Origin: Paraneptunicella aestuarii
GTDB lineage: Bacteria; Pseudomonadota; Gammaproteobacteria; Enterobacterales; Alteromonadaceae
Direction of reading: 5' to 3'
DNA length: 64,000 nt
Assembly: GCF_019900845.1 (NCBI RefSeq)
Contig: NZ_CP074570.1
Span: forward strand, 4,278,001-4,342,000
In this document: positions 9,282-19,378 of the stretch, one piece after another
Numbering within the stretch: the first letter of the stretch is position 1
Layout: every line of letters starts with the position of its first letter
Notes under the pieces: model-generated
Databases searched by the model: none
What the model was told of the DNA's origin: nothing
What the model saw: the letters and a program-made list of their open reading frames with translations, nothing else
Program-made: the position numbers and the translations under genes

Positions 9282-9309
9282 ATTGCCTTGGTATCACAGC
9301 CAAGGCAAT
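9282..9309 (+). terminator. Hairpin terminator after the DUF3016 gene
   Basis: ATTGCCTTGG and CCAAGGCAAT form a 10-bp stem with an 8-nt loop, 22 bp after the stop codon. The T tract after it is short. Confidence 0.5.
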
Positions 9310-9365
9310 TTAATCTCACTAAACATTGTGCTAAAGCAATAGAATTAGGAAGGTTGAAAAACCGA

Positions 9366-9725
9366 TTATAGAAGGCGAGAAATAGCCTGATAAACTTCCG
9401 CCGCCTTTTCAGCAGACAAATTATTTTTCTGCGCACTTCCTTCGCTACTTGAAACTCTTACAAAGCCATCACTGCCTTGTTGTTGTTCCTGTTGCTTTTC
9501 AGTCCTTTCTTTGGCTTTATCCCTCTGTTCATCAAACTGTTCACGTAGCGTGCGCTGGTTCTCATCCGCTTTTTGCAGAATGCGAGCCTGTGGAGATAAT
9601 TCGACTTCTGGGCGGTTAGCCGAGCCAATACCATAAGCATTAGGGCGAGACTCGGCCTCAGCAGTAACACTGGTATTCTTGGTAATACCCGAATTTATGC
9701 TTCCGATTGTGGCTGTTACTTCCAT
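9366..9725 (-). CDS. Hypothetical protein, polar, coiled-coil-prone
   Basis: The 119-residue protein has no signal peptide. A Ser/Thr-rich N-terminus is followed by VELSPQARILQKADENQRT, a charged Gln/Glu-rich helix (about 65-85) and a C-terminal helix LSAEKAAEVYQAISRLL. I recognise no catalytic motif. A GAGGAG ribosome site lies just before ATG 9725. The SPQA motif and the final helix recall small proteins near flagellar genes, and a sigma-28 promoter lies close by, but that link is only suggestive. Confidence 0.6.
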   Translation of the reverse strand: MEVTATIGSINSGITKNTSVTAEAESRPNAYGIGSANRPEVELSPQARILQKADENQRTLREQFDEQRDKAKERTEKQQEQQQGSDGFVRVSSSEGSAQKNNLSAEKAAEVYQAISRLL

Positions 9726-9825
9726 AACAACTCCTCACTCTACCTAACTTTAATTATGGTAAATTCTGATTAAAAAACAACCTTTGATATTGTCATTAAG
9801 TGTTTAAAGCTATACCCAACTCGTC

Positions 9826-10137
9826 CTAATCTTTCAAACTCTGTTGAAATTGGGCTAAGGTTTTAAACATGATCTCCATCTTTTTGACCACATCGGTTAA
9901 GGATTGTTGCATCTCTTCCTCATTAGCCCCTTGCAATAGATCAACATCTTTAGATAATTCCTCTACATAAGGCTTAAACTGTTTGCTGGAAATCTGGAAC
10001 CCTATTGACTCCTCAAAGATAGAGCCAAACTTACCCTTACCTTGAGCCTGTAACTTAGCCAAAGAGGCGTCTGCATCGATAGCCTTACGATATAAGACTT
10101 GAAGATTTTCTTTAAGTTGAGAAATTACCGAATCCAT
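9826..10137 (-). CDS. Small helical protein, possibly PriC-like
   Basis: The 103-residue all-helical product begins MDSVISQLKENLQVLYRKAIDAD and contains FEESIGFQ and FKPYVEELSKDVDLL. This pattern resembles the N-terminal domain of primosomal replication protein PriC (helix, F-x-x-x-L/I, then a PYxxE helix). Full-length PriC is longer, so this could be a short variant or an unrelated helical protein. It lies 100 bp upstream of the preceding minus-strand gene and may be co-transcribed with it. Confidence 0.5.
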   Translation of the reverse strand: MDSVISQLKENLQVLYRKAIDADASLAKLQAQGKGKFGSIFEESIGFQISSKQFKPYVEELSKDVDLLQGANEEEMQQSLTDVVKKMEIMFKTLAQFQQSLKD

Positions 10138-10154
10138 AAATTTTAAAAAGCTGC

Positions 10155-10181
10155 TAAAGTTTACTCAATATTTGCCGATAA
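10155..10181 (+). promoter_or_regulatory. Sigma-28 (FliA) promoter with consensus boxes
   Basis: TAAAGTTT (10155-10162), an 11-bp spacer, then GCCGATAA (10174-10181). Both boxes and the spacing equal the FliA consensus. It points at the YjfB-like motility gene 100 bp downstream. Confidence 0.85.
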
Positions 10182-10280
10182 GCATTCGAAGGCGGGCAAT
10201 TCTGCCTGTTTTTTAACTCGGCGACAAGCTTCTCAGGTGCACCTGGCAAGATTGGCGCTCAATTCAAGAGGAAATTTGGT

Positions 10281-10472
10281 ATGGAACTTTCAGGTACTAG
10301 TACCTCATCTGTGTCCGACGCTTCTGTTGAGCTTCGTGCTGCAAAGTTGGCAAAAAACCAACAAGAGCAAGTAGGCGAACAGTCGCTTCAGCTATTGGAA
10401 TCATCAGCTGGCGTACCGAAGTCATCTTCTGCTAATCCTGCTCTGGGTTCGAACGTAGATACATTCGCTTAA
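10281..10472 (+). CDS. YjfB-family putative motility protein
   Basis: This 63-residue protein has a Ser/Thr-rich start, a central amphipathic helix (ELRAAKLAKNQQEQVGEQSLQLLE) and the ending NPALGSNVDTFA. The last motif matches the NPxLGxNID ending of the YjfB putative motility family. The role is unknown, but transcription from a consensus FliA promoter would place it among late flagellar genes. A GAGGAA ribosome site lies 8 bases before ATG 10281. Its stop is one base from the end of the convergent epmB gene. Confidence 0.7.
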   Translation: MELSGTSTSSVSDASVELRAAKLAKNQQEQVGEQSLQLLESSAGVPKSSSANPALGSNVDTFA

Positions 10473-10473
10473 G

Positions 10474-11490
10474 CTAAGGATGAAGATGTAAATCCAAGGG
10501 CGTTTTGCCAGGTTGGCCTCCAATTTCACGGACGAGTTTTGGAACCAGGAATCCTGGCAAACGCTTTATTACTTCCGCCTGAATTTTCCGCGCACTCTCA
10601 TCATCAACCGCAAAATGGCTAGCCCCCGCGACTTTATCCAGCATATGCAGGTAATAAGGTAAAACCCCTGCTTCATAAACCGTCTGATTTAGCGCTACCT
10701 GTGCATCAGCAGAATCATTGATACCTTTTAATAACACGCTTTGATTAAACAGGGTTACGCCTTGTTCTTTTAACATCTTGATAGCGCCTATCAGATGCTC
10801 ATCAACTTCGTTCGCATGATTAATATGCAAAACCATCACTGGCTTTAAGCGCGTTTGAGTGAACCAATCCAACATTTCCAAAGTAACGCGTTGTGGGATC
10901 ACAACAGGCAGTCGCGTATGAATGCGAATATGACGAATATGCGGTATTTGTGTGATCTCATTGGTTAGCCATTCAAGAAAGTTATCTTTAGCCATTAATG
11001 GATCACCGCCTGAATATATCACTTCATTGATGTTCTCATCAGCCGCGATCTGTTCAAGTACCGCTTTCCACCCATCTCGATTCAAGTGGTTATCTTCATA
11101 GGGAAAATGACGTCGGAAACAATAGCGACAATTAACAGCACAGCCGCCACGAACCAACAGCAGAACTCGGCTCTGGTACTTATGCAACATTCCCTTGATG
11201 CCGCTATCCTGTTCCAATAAAGGGTCTGCAACGAAACCGGGAGCTTGCACAAACTCTTGGCGCAAGGGTAATACTTGCATTAATAGAGGATCGTGGATGT
11301 TACCTTTTTCCATCTTCTCAACAAAAGGACGAGGTACACGCATTGGAAATAACTTTCTGGCGGCGAAGTCTGCGCCAAGCTCAAGACTGTCGATTTGCAG
11401 ATAGTCTAAGAGTCTTTCCGGATCAGTGAATGCCGCAGCTAACTCTTTTTGCCAAAGGCTCTCTACAGGTTCAAGTTTTTTAGGTATCAT
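10474..11490 (-). CDS. epmB: EF-P (R)-beta-lysine synthase, radical SAM lysine 2,3-aminomutase
   Basis: The 338-residue protein carries the radical-SAM cluster motif CAVNCRYC (Cys-x3-Cys-x2-Cys) followed by FRRHFPY, the GGDPL SAM-binding motif, and PVMVLHINHANE and YYLHMLDKVAGASHF, all typical of lysine 2,3-aminomutases. EpmB converts alpha-lysine to (R)-beta-lysine, which EpmA attaches to elongation factor P. ATG 11490 is chosen over a TTG three codons upstream. It is divergent from efp with a 54-bp gap, the usual arrangement. Confidence 0.94.
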   Translation of the reverse strand: MIPKKLEPVESLWQKELAAAFTDPERLLDYLQIDSLELGADFAARKLFPMRVPRPFVEKMEKGNIHDPLLMQVLPLRQEFVQAPGFVADPLLEQDSGIKGMLHKYQSRVLLLVRGGCAVNCRYCFRRHFPYEDNHLNRDGWKAVLEQIAADENINEVIYSGGDPLMAKDNFLEWLTNEITQIPHIRHIRIHTRLPVVIPQRVTLEMLDWFTQTRLKPVMVLHINHANEVDEHLIGAIKMLKEQGVTLFNQSVLLKGINDSADAQVALNQTVYEAGVLPYYLHMLDKVAGASHFAVDDESARKIQAEVIKRLPGFLVPKLVREIGGQPGKTPLDLHLHP

Positions 11491-11544
11491 CTGCGGCAAC
11501 TATGTTCGTAACAAATTTAAAGAATACTATCTCAAGAGGATAAC

Positions 11545-12114
11545 ATGGCGATTTACAGCACCAACGAATTTAAAGCGGGCCTTAAAATAATGTTAGATGG
11601 AGAGCCTTGCAACATTTTAGAGAACGAATATGTAAAGCCAGGTAAAGGACAAGCATTCAACCGCGTAAAAATCCGTAAGCTGATCTCAGGTAAAGTATTG
11701 GAAAAAACCTTCAGATCAGGTGACTCCGCAGAAGGTGCTGATGTTATGGATCAAGAGTTGGCGTACTTGTACAACGACGGCGAATTCTGGCATTTCATGA
11801 ACAACGAATCTTTCGAACAAATCGCAGCAGACGCAAAAGCCGTTGGCGACAACACCAAATGGCTGGTAGAAAATGACGTTTGTACATTAACGCTTTGGAA
11901 CGGTTCACCTATCGCAGTTACACCACCAAATTTTGTTGAGTTAGAAATTACTGAAACCGATCCTGGTCTGAAAGGTGATACAGCAGGTACTGGCGGTAAA
12001 CCAGCAACGCTTACGACTGGCGCTGTAGTGCGCGTACCACTTTTCGTTCAAACTGGCGAAGTGATCAAAGTTGACACTCGTAATGGCGAATACGTTTCTC
12101 GCGTTCAAAAATAA
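11545..12114 (+). CDS. efp: Elongation factor P
   Basis: The 189-residue protein has the three beta-barrel domains of EF-P. The modifiable lysine is in KPGKGQAF (Lys34), the site beta-lysylated by EpmA in gammaproteobacteria. The C-terminal end [11 protein letters not shown] is typical. EF-P relieves ribosome stalling at polyproline stretches. AGAGGA lies 8 bases upstream of ATG 11545. Its position between epmB and epmA puts substrate and modifying enzymes in one locus. Confidence 0.97.
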   Translation: MAIYSTNEFKAGLKIMLDGEPCNILENEYVKPGKGQAFNRVKIRKLISGKVLEKTFRSGDSAEGADVMDQELAYLYNDGEFWHFMNNESFEQIAADAKAVGDNTKWLVENDVCTLTLWNGSPIAVTPPNFVELEITETDPGLKGDTAGTGGKPATLTTGAVVRVPLFVQTGEVIKVDTRNGEYVSRVQK

Positions 12115-12126
12115 TCTGATGATTAG

Positions 12127-12154
12127 CGCTTGCTTGTGGCTTCGCAAGCAAGCG
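12127..12154 (+). terminator. Strong hairpin between efp and epmA
   Basis: CGCTTGCTTG and CAAGCAAGCG form a 10-bp perfect stem with an 8-nt loop, 12 bp after the efp stop. The T tract is delayed (GTTTTT about 15 bp on). It may end most efp transcripts, giving less epmA than efp. Confidence 0.5.
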
Positions 12155-12198
12155 TAATATCAATATCGTTTTTATAAACAACTCAATATATTCCCGTA

Positions 12199-13185
12199 GT
12201 GAACCATTCCTCTCACGACCAATCCTGGCAGCCAACAGCAAGTATCGAAAACTTACGTCATCGCGCCCGCATTCTGGCTCAAATACGTGAATTTTTTGCA
12301 GAACGGCAAGTCATGGAAGTTGATACTCCCTGTTTGGCAAGTGCTCCGGTAACTGATCCCCACTTAGCTAACTTTTCAACAAAATGGTTGTCTCCAGACT
12401 CTTCACAGGTTCAAACACTGTATCTGCAAACATCTCCGGAATATGCCATGAAACGCCTGCTCTGTTCCGGTAGCGGCAGTATTTACCAGTTAGGAAAAGC
12501 CTTTCGCAACGAAGAATCGGGGCGCTACCACAATGCAGAATTCACGATGCTGGAATGGTATCGTGTCGATTTTGATCACTGGCAACTGATGGATGAAATT
12601 GAGCAGTTACTAGCTCATATCATGCCTTGCCCAAAAGCCATCAGAATCAGCTACCAAGAAGCGTTCATTAAGCATTTGGGTATCGATCCTCTCACAACAT
12701 CGATGGAGCAACTAAAACACAAATGCGATGAGCTCGGCTACGACAATATTACCCGTGACGAAACCCAATCAGACACTTTGCTACAACTGTTATTCAGTCA
12801 TCACATTGAACCCGCATTTGATACAACCACACCTTGCTTTGTATATCACTTCCCCGCTTCTCAAGCGGCTCTTGCTCGCTTAAACCCGGAAGATGAAAGA
12901 GTTGCTGAACGTTTTGAGCTTTACTGGGGTGGTATTGAGCTTGCCAATGGCTTTCATGAACTGAGCGATCCCATTGAACAAGCACAACGCTTTGCTCAAG
13001 ACAACCTGTTACGCTCACAATCAGGCATCCCGGAAGCTCAAATAGATAAGCGATTTTTACAAGCGCTTCATGCCGGATTACCGGATTGCGCCGGCGTTGC
13101 TTTGGGCGTGGATAGATTAATTATGCTTGCCACAAATTCATCTCATATCGAACAGGTAATTCCCTTTACCACCCATAAAGCATAA
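12199..13185 (+). CDS. epmA: EF-P lysine lysyltransferase (GenX/PoxA/YjeA)
   Basis: This is a 328-residue class II lysyl-tRNA-synthetase paralogue without the anticodon-binding domain. Visible motifs are VMEVDTPCLASAPVTDPHL near the N-terminus, class II motif 2 (FRNEESGRYHNAEFTMLEWYR region) and motif 3 (GVALGVDRLIML). It activates (R)-beta-lysine and transfers it to EF-P Lys34. The start is GTG 12199 and the length is normal for EpmA. Of the known EF-P modification genes only the hydroxylase epmC is not seen here. Confidence 0.94.
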   Translation: MNHSSHDQSWQPTASIENLRHRARILAQIREFFAERQVMEVDTPCLASAPVTDPHLANFSTKWLSPDSSQVQTLYLQTSPEYAMKRLLCSGSGSIYQLGKAFRNEESGRYHNAEFTMLEWYRVDFDHWQLMDEIEQLLAHIMPCPKAIRISYQEAFIKHLGIDPLTTSMEQLKHKCDELGYDNITRDETQSDTLLQLLFSHHIEPAFDTTTPCFVYHFPASQAALARLNPEDERVAERFELYWGGIELANGFHELSDPIEQAQRFAQDNLLRSQSGIPEAQIDKRFLQALHAGLPDCAGVALGVDRLIMLATNSSHIEQVIPFTTHKA

Positions 13186-13281
13186 GGCTTTCAGCCGATT
13201 CATAACAATCTTATTTTTGGTAAATTCCGCCATCCGTTCCATACTTTTTATATCCCGAGTCATGAATCGTTATGAGATCAA

Positions 13282-13953
13282 ATGGAAGCACACAAGCTAA
13301 ACGGTGAAGCATATACTCTGTATTTGAGAGATCATTTACGTGCAGGTCAATTCGTTGACATTGAGATCAAAACAGTGAAGAAGCGCTTCCATAGCAAACT
13401 CATTGGGTTAAAAGAATCTGAATATCTTATTGTTGAACTCCCCGACATCAGAAAATATGGCTACCTAAAAGATGAAATTACCGATCAGGCCAGCATAGTG
13501 GTACGAGCTATTTTTGAGAAAACATCAGGTGAATGTATTGCATTTAACTCCAGGGCATTAGCCAAGACCACGCTTCCCGACAAACTTCTATTTATCTCGT
13601 TTCCTACAGATCTAATCAGTACCGAATTAAGGAAAGAAGTTCGAGAAACGGTAGACATTAAGGCCTTCATTTCACATGGTGATACAATTTACGAAAGCAA
13701 CGATAGAAAAGTTGAAGGCAGGATCACCAACATTTCTCCTGGTGGTTGTCACTTCGAGATACCGCATGAACGCGCAATGATACTAAAAGAAAAGAAGGTG
13801 ATTGTTGAGTTTGTGCCACCGGGACAAGACGAAGCCGTTAAGCGCTTTGCTTTTATTCGTTCACTACACAAGTGTGAAGACTTATATGCCTTGGGCTTGG
13901 CTTTTGAAGAAGATGAGGCTCCTTTATTTCAGAGCCTCGGGCATAATGTGTAA
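13282..13953 (+). CDS. PilZ-domain cyclic-di-GMP receptor with YcgR-like N-terminal domain
   Basis: The 223-residue soluble protein has a YcgR-N-like domain (about 12-105, HLRAGQFVDIEIKTVKKRFHS region) and a C-terminal PilZ domain. The PilZ c-di-GMP-binding motifs are visible as RKEVR (residues 117-121) and NISPGG (150-155; N replaces the more common D). YcgR-type proteins brake flagella when c-di-GMP is high. It stands alone and converges with hutH, the stops being 5 bp apart. Confidence 0.84.
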   Translation: MEAHKLNGEAYTLYLRDHLRAGQFVDIEIKTVKKRFHSKLIGLKESEYLIVELPDIRKYGYLKDEITDQASIVVRAIFEKTSGECIAFNSRALAKTTLPDKLLFISFPTDLISTELRKEVRETVDIKAFISHGDTIYESNDRKVEGRITNISPGGCHFEIPHERAMILKEKKVIVEFVPPGQDEAVKRFAFIRSLHKCEDLYALGLAFEEDEAPLFQSLGHNV

Positions 13954-13958
13954 CCGAC

Positions 13959-15476
13959 CTAAAGCTGTAATTCAGGCACCAGCTCGTTAAATTCTCCCGC
14001 TTTCACAGCCGAAGATATTTTCTCGATATCTGGAGAGAAATAGCGATCGTGATCATAAAAAGGAACATGAGCACGCACGGTTTGATAGGCACGTTCAAGG
14101 GTATTAGTGCTTTTAAGCGGACGACGAAAATCAACACCTTGTGCCGCAGCCAGTAATTCTACCGCCAAAATACCTCGTGTATTTTCAGCCATATCACTCA
14201 GTCTACGTGCAGCGAAGGTTGCCATCGACACATGATCTTCCTGATTAGCAGAAGTCGGCAAACTGTCTACCGAAGCGGGATGCGCCAAGGTTTTGTTCTC
14301 TGATGCCAGAGCGGCAGCCGTCACTTGTGCCAACATAAAACCTGAGTTAACGCCACCGTTGTTGACCAAAAACGGAGGCAAGCCGCTGAGGTTTTTATCG
14401 ATCAATAAGGCAATACGACGTTCAGCCAAAGCGCCGATTTCCGCAATAGCCAAAGCAATATTGTCAGCAACAAAGGCGACAGGTTCTGCATGGAAGTTTC
14501 CACCAGAAATGATGTCTTCACCGAAAATCAACGGGTTATCTGTGACGCCATTGGCTTCAATCAACAAGACTTTGGCAGCGTGCTGCAATTGGTCAAAACA
14601 AGCGCCCATGACCTGCGGTTGGCAGCGTAATGAGTAAGGATCCTGTACTTTTTCACAATCGGTATGAGATGCACCAATCTCAGAATTTTCACCCAATAAG
14701 TTTCTGAAGCAGGCAGCCAAATGCATTTGCCCGGCCTGCCCTCGCGCCTCGTGAATACGAGAATCAAACGGCGCACGGCTACCCAATGCCGCTTCCACGC
14801 TCAATGCTCCGGCGATGGTTCCAGCCATCATCAGGTTTTCAGCTTGAAACAGGCCAGATAAAGCCAATGCGGTAGAAGCTTGCGTGCCATTTAACAATGC
14901 CAACCCTTCTTTAGGAGCCAGTGTCACAGGCTCAAAGCCTGCGATTTTCAATCCTTCTGCACCCGTCAGCACTTCGCCATTATGGCGAACATGACCTTCT
15001 CCAATTAATGGCAAACTCATATGAGCCAAAGGCGCTAAATCGCCACTCGCACCCACAGATCCTTTTTCAGGCACGCAGGGGTAAACACCCGCATTGACCA
15101 TGCCCATTAGCATGTCCAGTAATACAGGTCGAATGCCGGAAAAACCTCGTGCAAGAGAGTTAATTTTTAAGAGCATCATCAAGCGAACAACATGATCTTC
15201 CATCAACTTGCCAGTACCTGCGGCATGGGAAAGCACGATAGATCTTTGCAGTAATTCCAATTGTTCTGGAGCGATACGCGTATTCGCCAACAAACCAAAT
15301 CCAGTGTTGATCCCATACACCACTTTGCCAGCAGCCAGTACACTGACAACGCTTTCGTTGGAAGCCTCAATGGCAGGAATGGCAGAGTCAGATAATGTAA
15401 GTTTGCAAGCACTTACATGCACTTGACGTAAGTGATCTAAAGTCAGTTGACCGGGCTTAATATTCAATTCAAACAT
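13959..15476 (-). CDS. hutH: Histidine ammonia-lyase
   Basis: The 505-residue enzyme deaminates histidine to urocanate, the first step of the Hut pathway. The self-processed MIO cofactor triplet ASG (about 143-145) lies in [15 protein letters not shown], and YGINTGFG and NGTQAS are further family motifs. ATG 15476 is chosen because GGAG lies 7 nt upstream; a longer frame to 15503 would overlap hutU. It is the last gene of the hutC-hutU-hutH operon. Confidence 0.97.
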   Translation of the reverse strand: MFELNIKPGQLTLDHLRQVHVSACKLTLSDSAIPAIEASNESVVSVLAAGKVVYGINTGFGLLANTRIAPEQLELLQRSIVLSHAAGTGKLMEDHVVRLMMLLKINSLARGFSGIRPVLLDMLMGMVNAGVYPCVPEKGSVGASGDLAPLAHMSLPLIGEGHVRHNGEVLTGAEGLKIAGFEPVTLAPKEGLALLNGTQASTALALSGLFQAENLMMAGTIAGALSVEAALGSRAPFDSRIHEARGQAGQMHLAACFRNLLGENSEIGASHTDCEKVQDPYSLRCQPQVMGACFDQLQHAAKVLLIEANGVTDNPLIFGEDIISGGNFHAEPVAFVADNIALAIAEIGALAERRIALLIDKNLSGLPPFLVNNGGVNSGFMLAQVTAAALASENKTLAHPASVDSLPTSANQEDHVSMATFAARRLSDMAENTRGILAVELLAAAQGVDFRRPLKSTNTLERAYQTVRAHVPFYDHDRYFSPDIEKISSAVKAGEFNELVPELQL

Positions 15477-15489
15477 GTGCGTACTCCAA

Positions 15490-17187
15490 TTATTTCCCGG
15501 CATCCAGCATAGGTAAATCTAACCCTTGCTCACGAGCACAATTAATTGCGATGTCATAGCCAGCATCGGCATGCCTCATAACACCCGTTGCAGGATCGTT
15601 CCACAACACACGCGCAATACGTTTGTCGGCTTCTTCTGAACCATCACAAACAATCACCACACCAGCATGTTGACTAAAGCCCATGCCCACACCACCACCG
15701 TGGTGCAAGCTTACCCAGGTCGCGCCACCCGCTGTGCTCAATAACGCATTCAATAACGGCCAATCAGACACGGCATCAGAACCATCAAGCATCGATTCAG
15801 TTTCGCGGTTAGGGCTGGCAACAGAGCCAGAATCCAGATGGTCTCGACCAATCACAACCGGCGCACTTAACTCGCCATTACGTACCATTTCGTTGAAGGC
15901 CAGAGCGATACGCGCGCGGTCTTTCAAACCAATCCAGCAAATTCGTGCAGGTAAGCCCTGGAAATGAATACGCTCACGCGCCATTTCCAACCAGTTGTGC
16001 AGATGCGCGTTATCAGGAATCAGCTCTTTCACTTTAGCGTCGGTTTTATAGATATCTTCTGGATTGCCCGATAACGCAGCCCAACGGAATGGCCCAATGC
16101 CTTCACAGAATAACGGGCGAATATAGGCAGGAACGAACCCCGGAAAATCAAACGCATTTGCCACGCCTTCTTCAAGCGCCATCTGACGAATGTTGTTGCC
16201 GTAGTCCAAGGTTGCCGCACCACGTTCTTGCAAGGTCAACATAGCTTGAACCTGAATCGCCATCGACGCTTTCGCCGCTTTCACAACTGCCGCTTCGTCT
16301 TTTTGACGCATCTCGGCAGCGTACTCCATTGTCCAGCCTTTTGGCAGGTAGCCGTTCAGAGGATCGTGAGCAGAAGTCTGATCTGTCACCACATCAGGGT
16401 TAATGCCTTTTTCCACCATTTCAGGGAAGATGTCAGCCGCATTGCCCAACAATCCGATCGATGTCGGCTGCTTGTTATCCAACGACTCTTGCAACATAGC
16501 CATTGCTTCATCCAACGATGTTGCTTTTTTATCGACGTATCCCGTACGCAAGCGGAAATCAATGCGGGTCTCGTCACATTCAACGGCAATCATAGAAAAG
16601 CCAGCCATAGTCGCCGCTAGCGGTTGAGCTCCGCCCATGCCACCAAGTCCCCCAGTAAGTACCCACTTACCAGAAGCATCGCCATCAAAGTGTTTACGAG
16701 CTACAGAACCAAAGGTCTCATAAGTTCCTTGTACAATGCCTTGTGAACCAATGTAGATCCAGCTTCCTGCGGTCATTTGACCGTACATCATCAAACCTTT
16801 TTTATCTAACTCGTTGAAGTGTTCCCAGTTCGCCCAATGAGGAACCAGATTTGAGTTAGCAATCAATACCCGAGGCGCATCAGCATGAGTTTTAAACACG
16901 CCAACCGGCTTACCCGATTGAATTAACAACGACTCATCATTTTCCAGACGCTGCAACACTTCAACAATTTTGTCGAAGCATTGCCAGTCGCGGGCAGCAC
17001 GACCAATACCACCATACACCACCAGATCTTCTGGACGCTCAGCCACATCGGGATCAAGGTTATTCATTAACATGCGCATAGCGGCTTCGGTTAGCCAGCT
17101 TTTGCAACTTAATTCTGTGCCGTGTGGCGCTCGGATAACACGAGAAGTATCGTGTCTTAAATCCTGCTTTTGATCAGAATGGCTCAT
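15490..17187 (-). CDS. hutU: Urocanate hydratase (urocanase)
   Basis: The 565-residue protein converts urocanate to imidazolonepropionate. It has the NAD-binding glycine-rich segment [19 protein letters not shown] (around residues 175-195), the start segment [21 protein letters not shown] and the late motif [17 protein letters not shown] typical of urocanases. It lies between hutC and hutH with gaps of about 15 bp on both sides. Confidence 0.97.
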   Translation of the reverse strand: MSHSDQKQDLRHDTSRVIRAPHGTELSCKSWLTEAAMRMLMNNLDPDVAERPEDLVVYGGIGRAARDWQCFDKIVEVLQRLENDESLLIQSGKPVGVFKTHADAPRVLIANSNLVPHWANWEHFNELDKKGLMMYGQMTAGSWIYIGSQGIVQGTYETFGSVARKHFDGDASGKWVLTGGLGGMGGAQPLAATMAGFSMIAVECDETRIDFRLRTGYVDKKATSLDEAMAMLQESLDNKQPTSIGLLGNAADIFPEMVEKGINPDVVTDQTSAHDPLNGYLPKGWTMEYAAEMRQKDEAAVVKAAKASMAIQVQAMLTLQERGAATLDYGNNIRQMALEEGVANAFDFPGFVPAYIRPLFCEGIGPFRWAALSGNPEDIYKTDAKVKELIPDNAHLHNWLEMARERIHFQGLPARICWIGLKDRARIALAFNEMVRNGELSAPVVIGRDHLDSGSVASPNRETESMLDGSDAVSDWPLLNALLSTAGGATWVSLHHGGGVGMGFSQHAGVVIVCDGSEEADKRIARVLWNDPATGVMRHADAGYDIAINCAREQGLDLPMLDAGK

Positions 17188-17202
17188 GATGTTTCCTGTC
17201 TT

Positions 17203-17922
17203 CTAAATTTTTTTGGATGGGTGAAATGTCAAATGACCACCTAATCGATATCGATGTCCGGGATGGGTCAATATGGCAAAACTCACCACTGCTTTTTTCG
17301 ACCAGGTACGGCGCTGTACTTGCAAGCATGGCTGCCCCGGTTCAATGTTTAATAATTCAGTACGATTGGGTGTTGCTAACACCGCTTCAATCTGGTGATC
17401 CGCATCAGTTAGCGGTGCGATGTGAGTCAAATAAATATGCGGCGTGGTTTTCTCAAAATCCTGTCCCAGATACTCAGGTACGACTTTCGGGTTAACATAA
17501 CGTTCTTCAAGCTGCACAGGCACATTATCTTCAGAATGCACAATGATGCTTTGAAACACCGAGTCGCCCTGTTGCATTCCCAACTGGTGCGCAACCTGCT
17601 GCGAAGCCGGAATGGCTTGTAATGATACCTGGCGAGCCGAATGTTGATGCCCACGCTCAGCGATCTCATCAGCAATGTTGCGAATCGCAATTAACGACGA
17701 TTGACTTTTAATACTGGCAACGGCATTCGCAGCTCCTTGGTTACGCGTGATAATGCCTTGGTCAGACAGTTCCTGTAACGCGCGGCGTGCAGTCATACGG
17801 CTGACATCAAACTGCTCAGCCAATGCATTTTCCGAAGGCACTGTCGTAAACTCAGGCCATTCGCCAGATTCAATCTTTTGCAATAAAGATTGCTTAATCA
17901 CTTCGTACTTACTTTGTCTCAT
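17203..17922 (-). CDS. hutC: Histidine utilisation repressor, GntR/HutC family
   Basis: This 239-residue regulator has an N-terminal GntR winged helix-turn-helix (PSENALAEQFDVSRMTARRALQELSDQGII, about 30-60) and a C-terminal UTRA ligand domain. HutC repressors bind operators in hut promoters and release on binding urocanate. The start at ATG 17922 (MRQSKYEVI) follows the family; the frame extends upstream. It is the first gene of the leftward hut operon, so it is probably autoregulated through the operator at 17976-17989. Confidence 0.93.
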   Translation of the reverse strand: MRQSKYEVIKQSLLQKIESGEWPEFTTVPSENALAEQFDVSRMTARRALQELSDQGIITRNQGAANAVASIKSQSSLIAIRNIADEIAERGHQHSARQVSLQAIPASQQVAHQLGMQQGDSVFQSIIVHSEDNVPVQLEERYVNPKVVPEYLGQDFEKTTPHIYLTHIAPLTDADHQIEAVLATPNRTELLNIEPGQPCLQVQRRTWSKKAVVSFAILTHPGHRYRLGGHLTFHPSKKI

Positions 17923-17975
17923 CGAATTGTCTGGGCAAGCTGAACATTGAATGAAATATAAATTGGCATATTTCA

Positions 17976-17989
17976 CTTGTATATACAAG
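17976..17989. promoter_or_regulatory. HutC operator
   Basis: The perfect 14-bp palindrome CTTGTATATACAAG sits in the divergent hutC-hutI promoter region, 54 bp from the hutC start and 48 bp from the hutI start. It fits the HutC operator described for gammaproteobacteria and could control both directions. Confidence 0.85.
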
Positions 17990-18036
17990 ATTAATTCATC
18001 AAAATAGTCGCCAATACTTCGTTAAGGACTCTTGCC

Positions 18037-19275
18037 ATGACACATCAAGACTCAACGCACTCGGCAGTGCTGCTACTGAATGCCAATATCGCACCAATGG
18101 ATAGCGGCATTGCGCCTGAATCATTCATTCACAATGGTGCCGTCTTGATTGAAAACGGACTGATTAGCTGGGTTGGCAAAGAAGACGAGATGCCTTCTCT
18201 GCCAACAGAAGAAATCCGCAAGATTGACTTCCAAGGCCAATGGCTAATGCCCGGCTTTATTGATTGCCATACCCATCTGGTATTTGCAGGCAACCGTTCC
18301 AATGAGTTCGAAAAAAGACTCAACGGCATATCCTACAAAGAAATTGCAGAGCAAGGTGGCGGTATACTCAGCACGGTCAATGCCACTCGAGCTGCCAGCG
18401 AAGATGACTTATATACACTCGCCAAGAAGCGCGCTTCGGCCATGCTTAAAAATGGCGTGACGACGATAGAAATCAAATCAGGCTATGGTCTGGACTATGA
18501 AACAGAAAAGCGTGTTTTGCAGGTGGCGAAACGCCTATCAGAGTCCTTATCGGTCAATATCAGCAAAACCTATCTTGGCGCACATGCCATTCCACCCGAG
18601 TTCAAAGGCAGAGCCGACGAATACATTGCCATGGTGTGTCAGGAAGTAATGCCAAGACTGGCAGAAGCCGGACTAATTGACGCTGTTGACGTCTTTTGCG
18701 AGAACATTGGTTTTAATCTGGAACAGACAAAAGCGGTATTCGAACAAGCCAAAGCATTAGGGCTTGCCATTAAAGGCCACACCGAGCAACTATCGGCAAT
18801 GGGTGGTAGCGAGTTGGCTGCCAATATGGGTGCACTCTCCGTCGATCATTTGGAATACTTGCAAGAATCCGACATTAAAGCCATGAGCCAACAAGGTACT
18901 ATCGCAACTCTGTTACCTGGCGCATTTTACTATTTGCGCGAAACACAGCTTCCCCCTATTCAGCTACTGCGCCAATACAATGTGCCTATGGCGATAGCCA
19001 CAGACTTCAACCCAGGTTCCTCCCCCATCGCGTCGTTGCCACTAATGTTAAACATGGCTTGTACCCTGTTCGGCATGACAGTGGAAGAAGCCTTGCAAGG
19101 AGTCACAATAAACGCGGCAAAAGCATTGGGAATGGAGAATCAGGTCGGAACATTAGAAGTCGGAAAACAGGCGGACATCGTTTGCTGGGATATTTCACAC
19201 CCAAGAGATCTGGTTTATGAATACGGTGTCGCCAGCCCCAAAATGGTGATGCACAAAGGAAAGGTTGTTCTGTAA
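18037..19275 (+). CDS. hutI: Imidazolonepropionase
   Basis: The 412-residue amidohydrolase opens imidazolonepropionate to formiminoglutamate, the third Hut step. Metal-ligand motifs HTHLVFAG (about residue 77), KGHTEQLS and ATDFNPGSSP are present. AAGGA precedes ATG 18037. It is divergent from hutC-hutU-hutH. The next enzyme (hutG or hutF/hutG) is not in this window. Confidence 0.96.
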   Translation: MTHQDSTHSAVLLLNANIAPMDSGIAPESFIHNGAVLIENGLISWVGKEDEMPSLPTEEIRKIDFQGQWLMPGFIDCHTHLVFAGNRSNEFEKRLNGISYKEIAEQGGGILSTVNATRAASEDDLYTLAKKRASAMLKNGVTTIEIKSGYGLDYETEKRVLQVAKRLSESLSVNISKTYLGAHAIPPEFKGRADEYIAMVCQEVMPRLAEAGLIDAVDVFCENIGFNLEQTKAVFEQAKALGLAIKGHTEQLSAMGGSELAANMGALSVDHLEYLQESDIKAMSQQGTIATLLPGAFYYLRETQLPPIQLLRQYNVPMAIATDFNPGSSPIASLPLMLNMACTLFGMTVEEALQGVTINAAKALGMENQVGTLEVGKQADIVCWDISHPRDLVYEYGVASPKMVMHKGKVVL

Positions 19276-19378
19276 GGGCTCCTGAAAATAAAAAATTCCC
19301 GTGACACCAAGGGTGAATAGCTTGGTGATCACGAGAATCAAACGGGAAATCCAGGTTGGATTACTCAAACAGAGTGGT

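Noticed and set aside
19305..19355. Terminator directly after hutI
   Set aside because: Nested complementary segments (TTCCCGT/ACGGGAA, CACCAAG/CTTGGTG) exist but are not followed by a T tract; kept out of the list as ambiguous.
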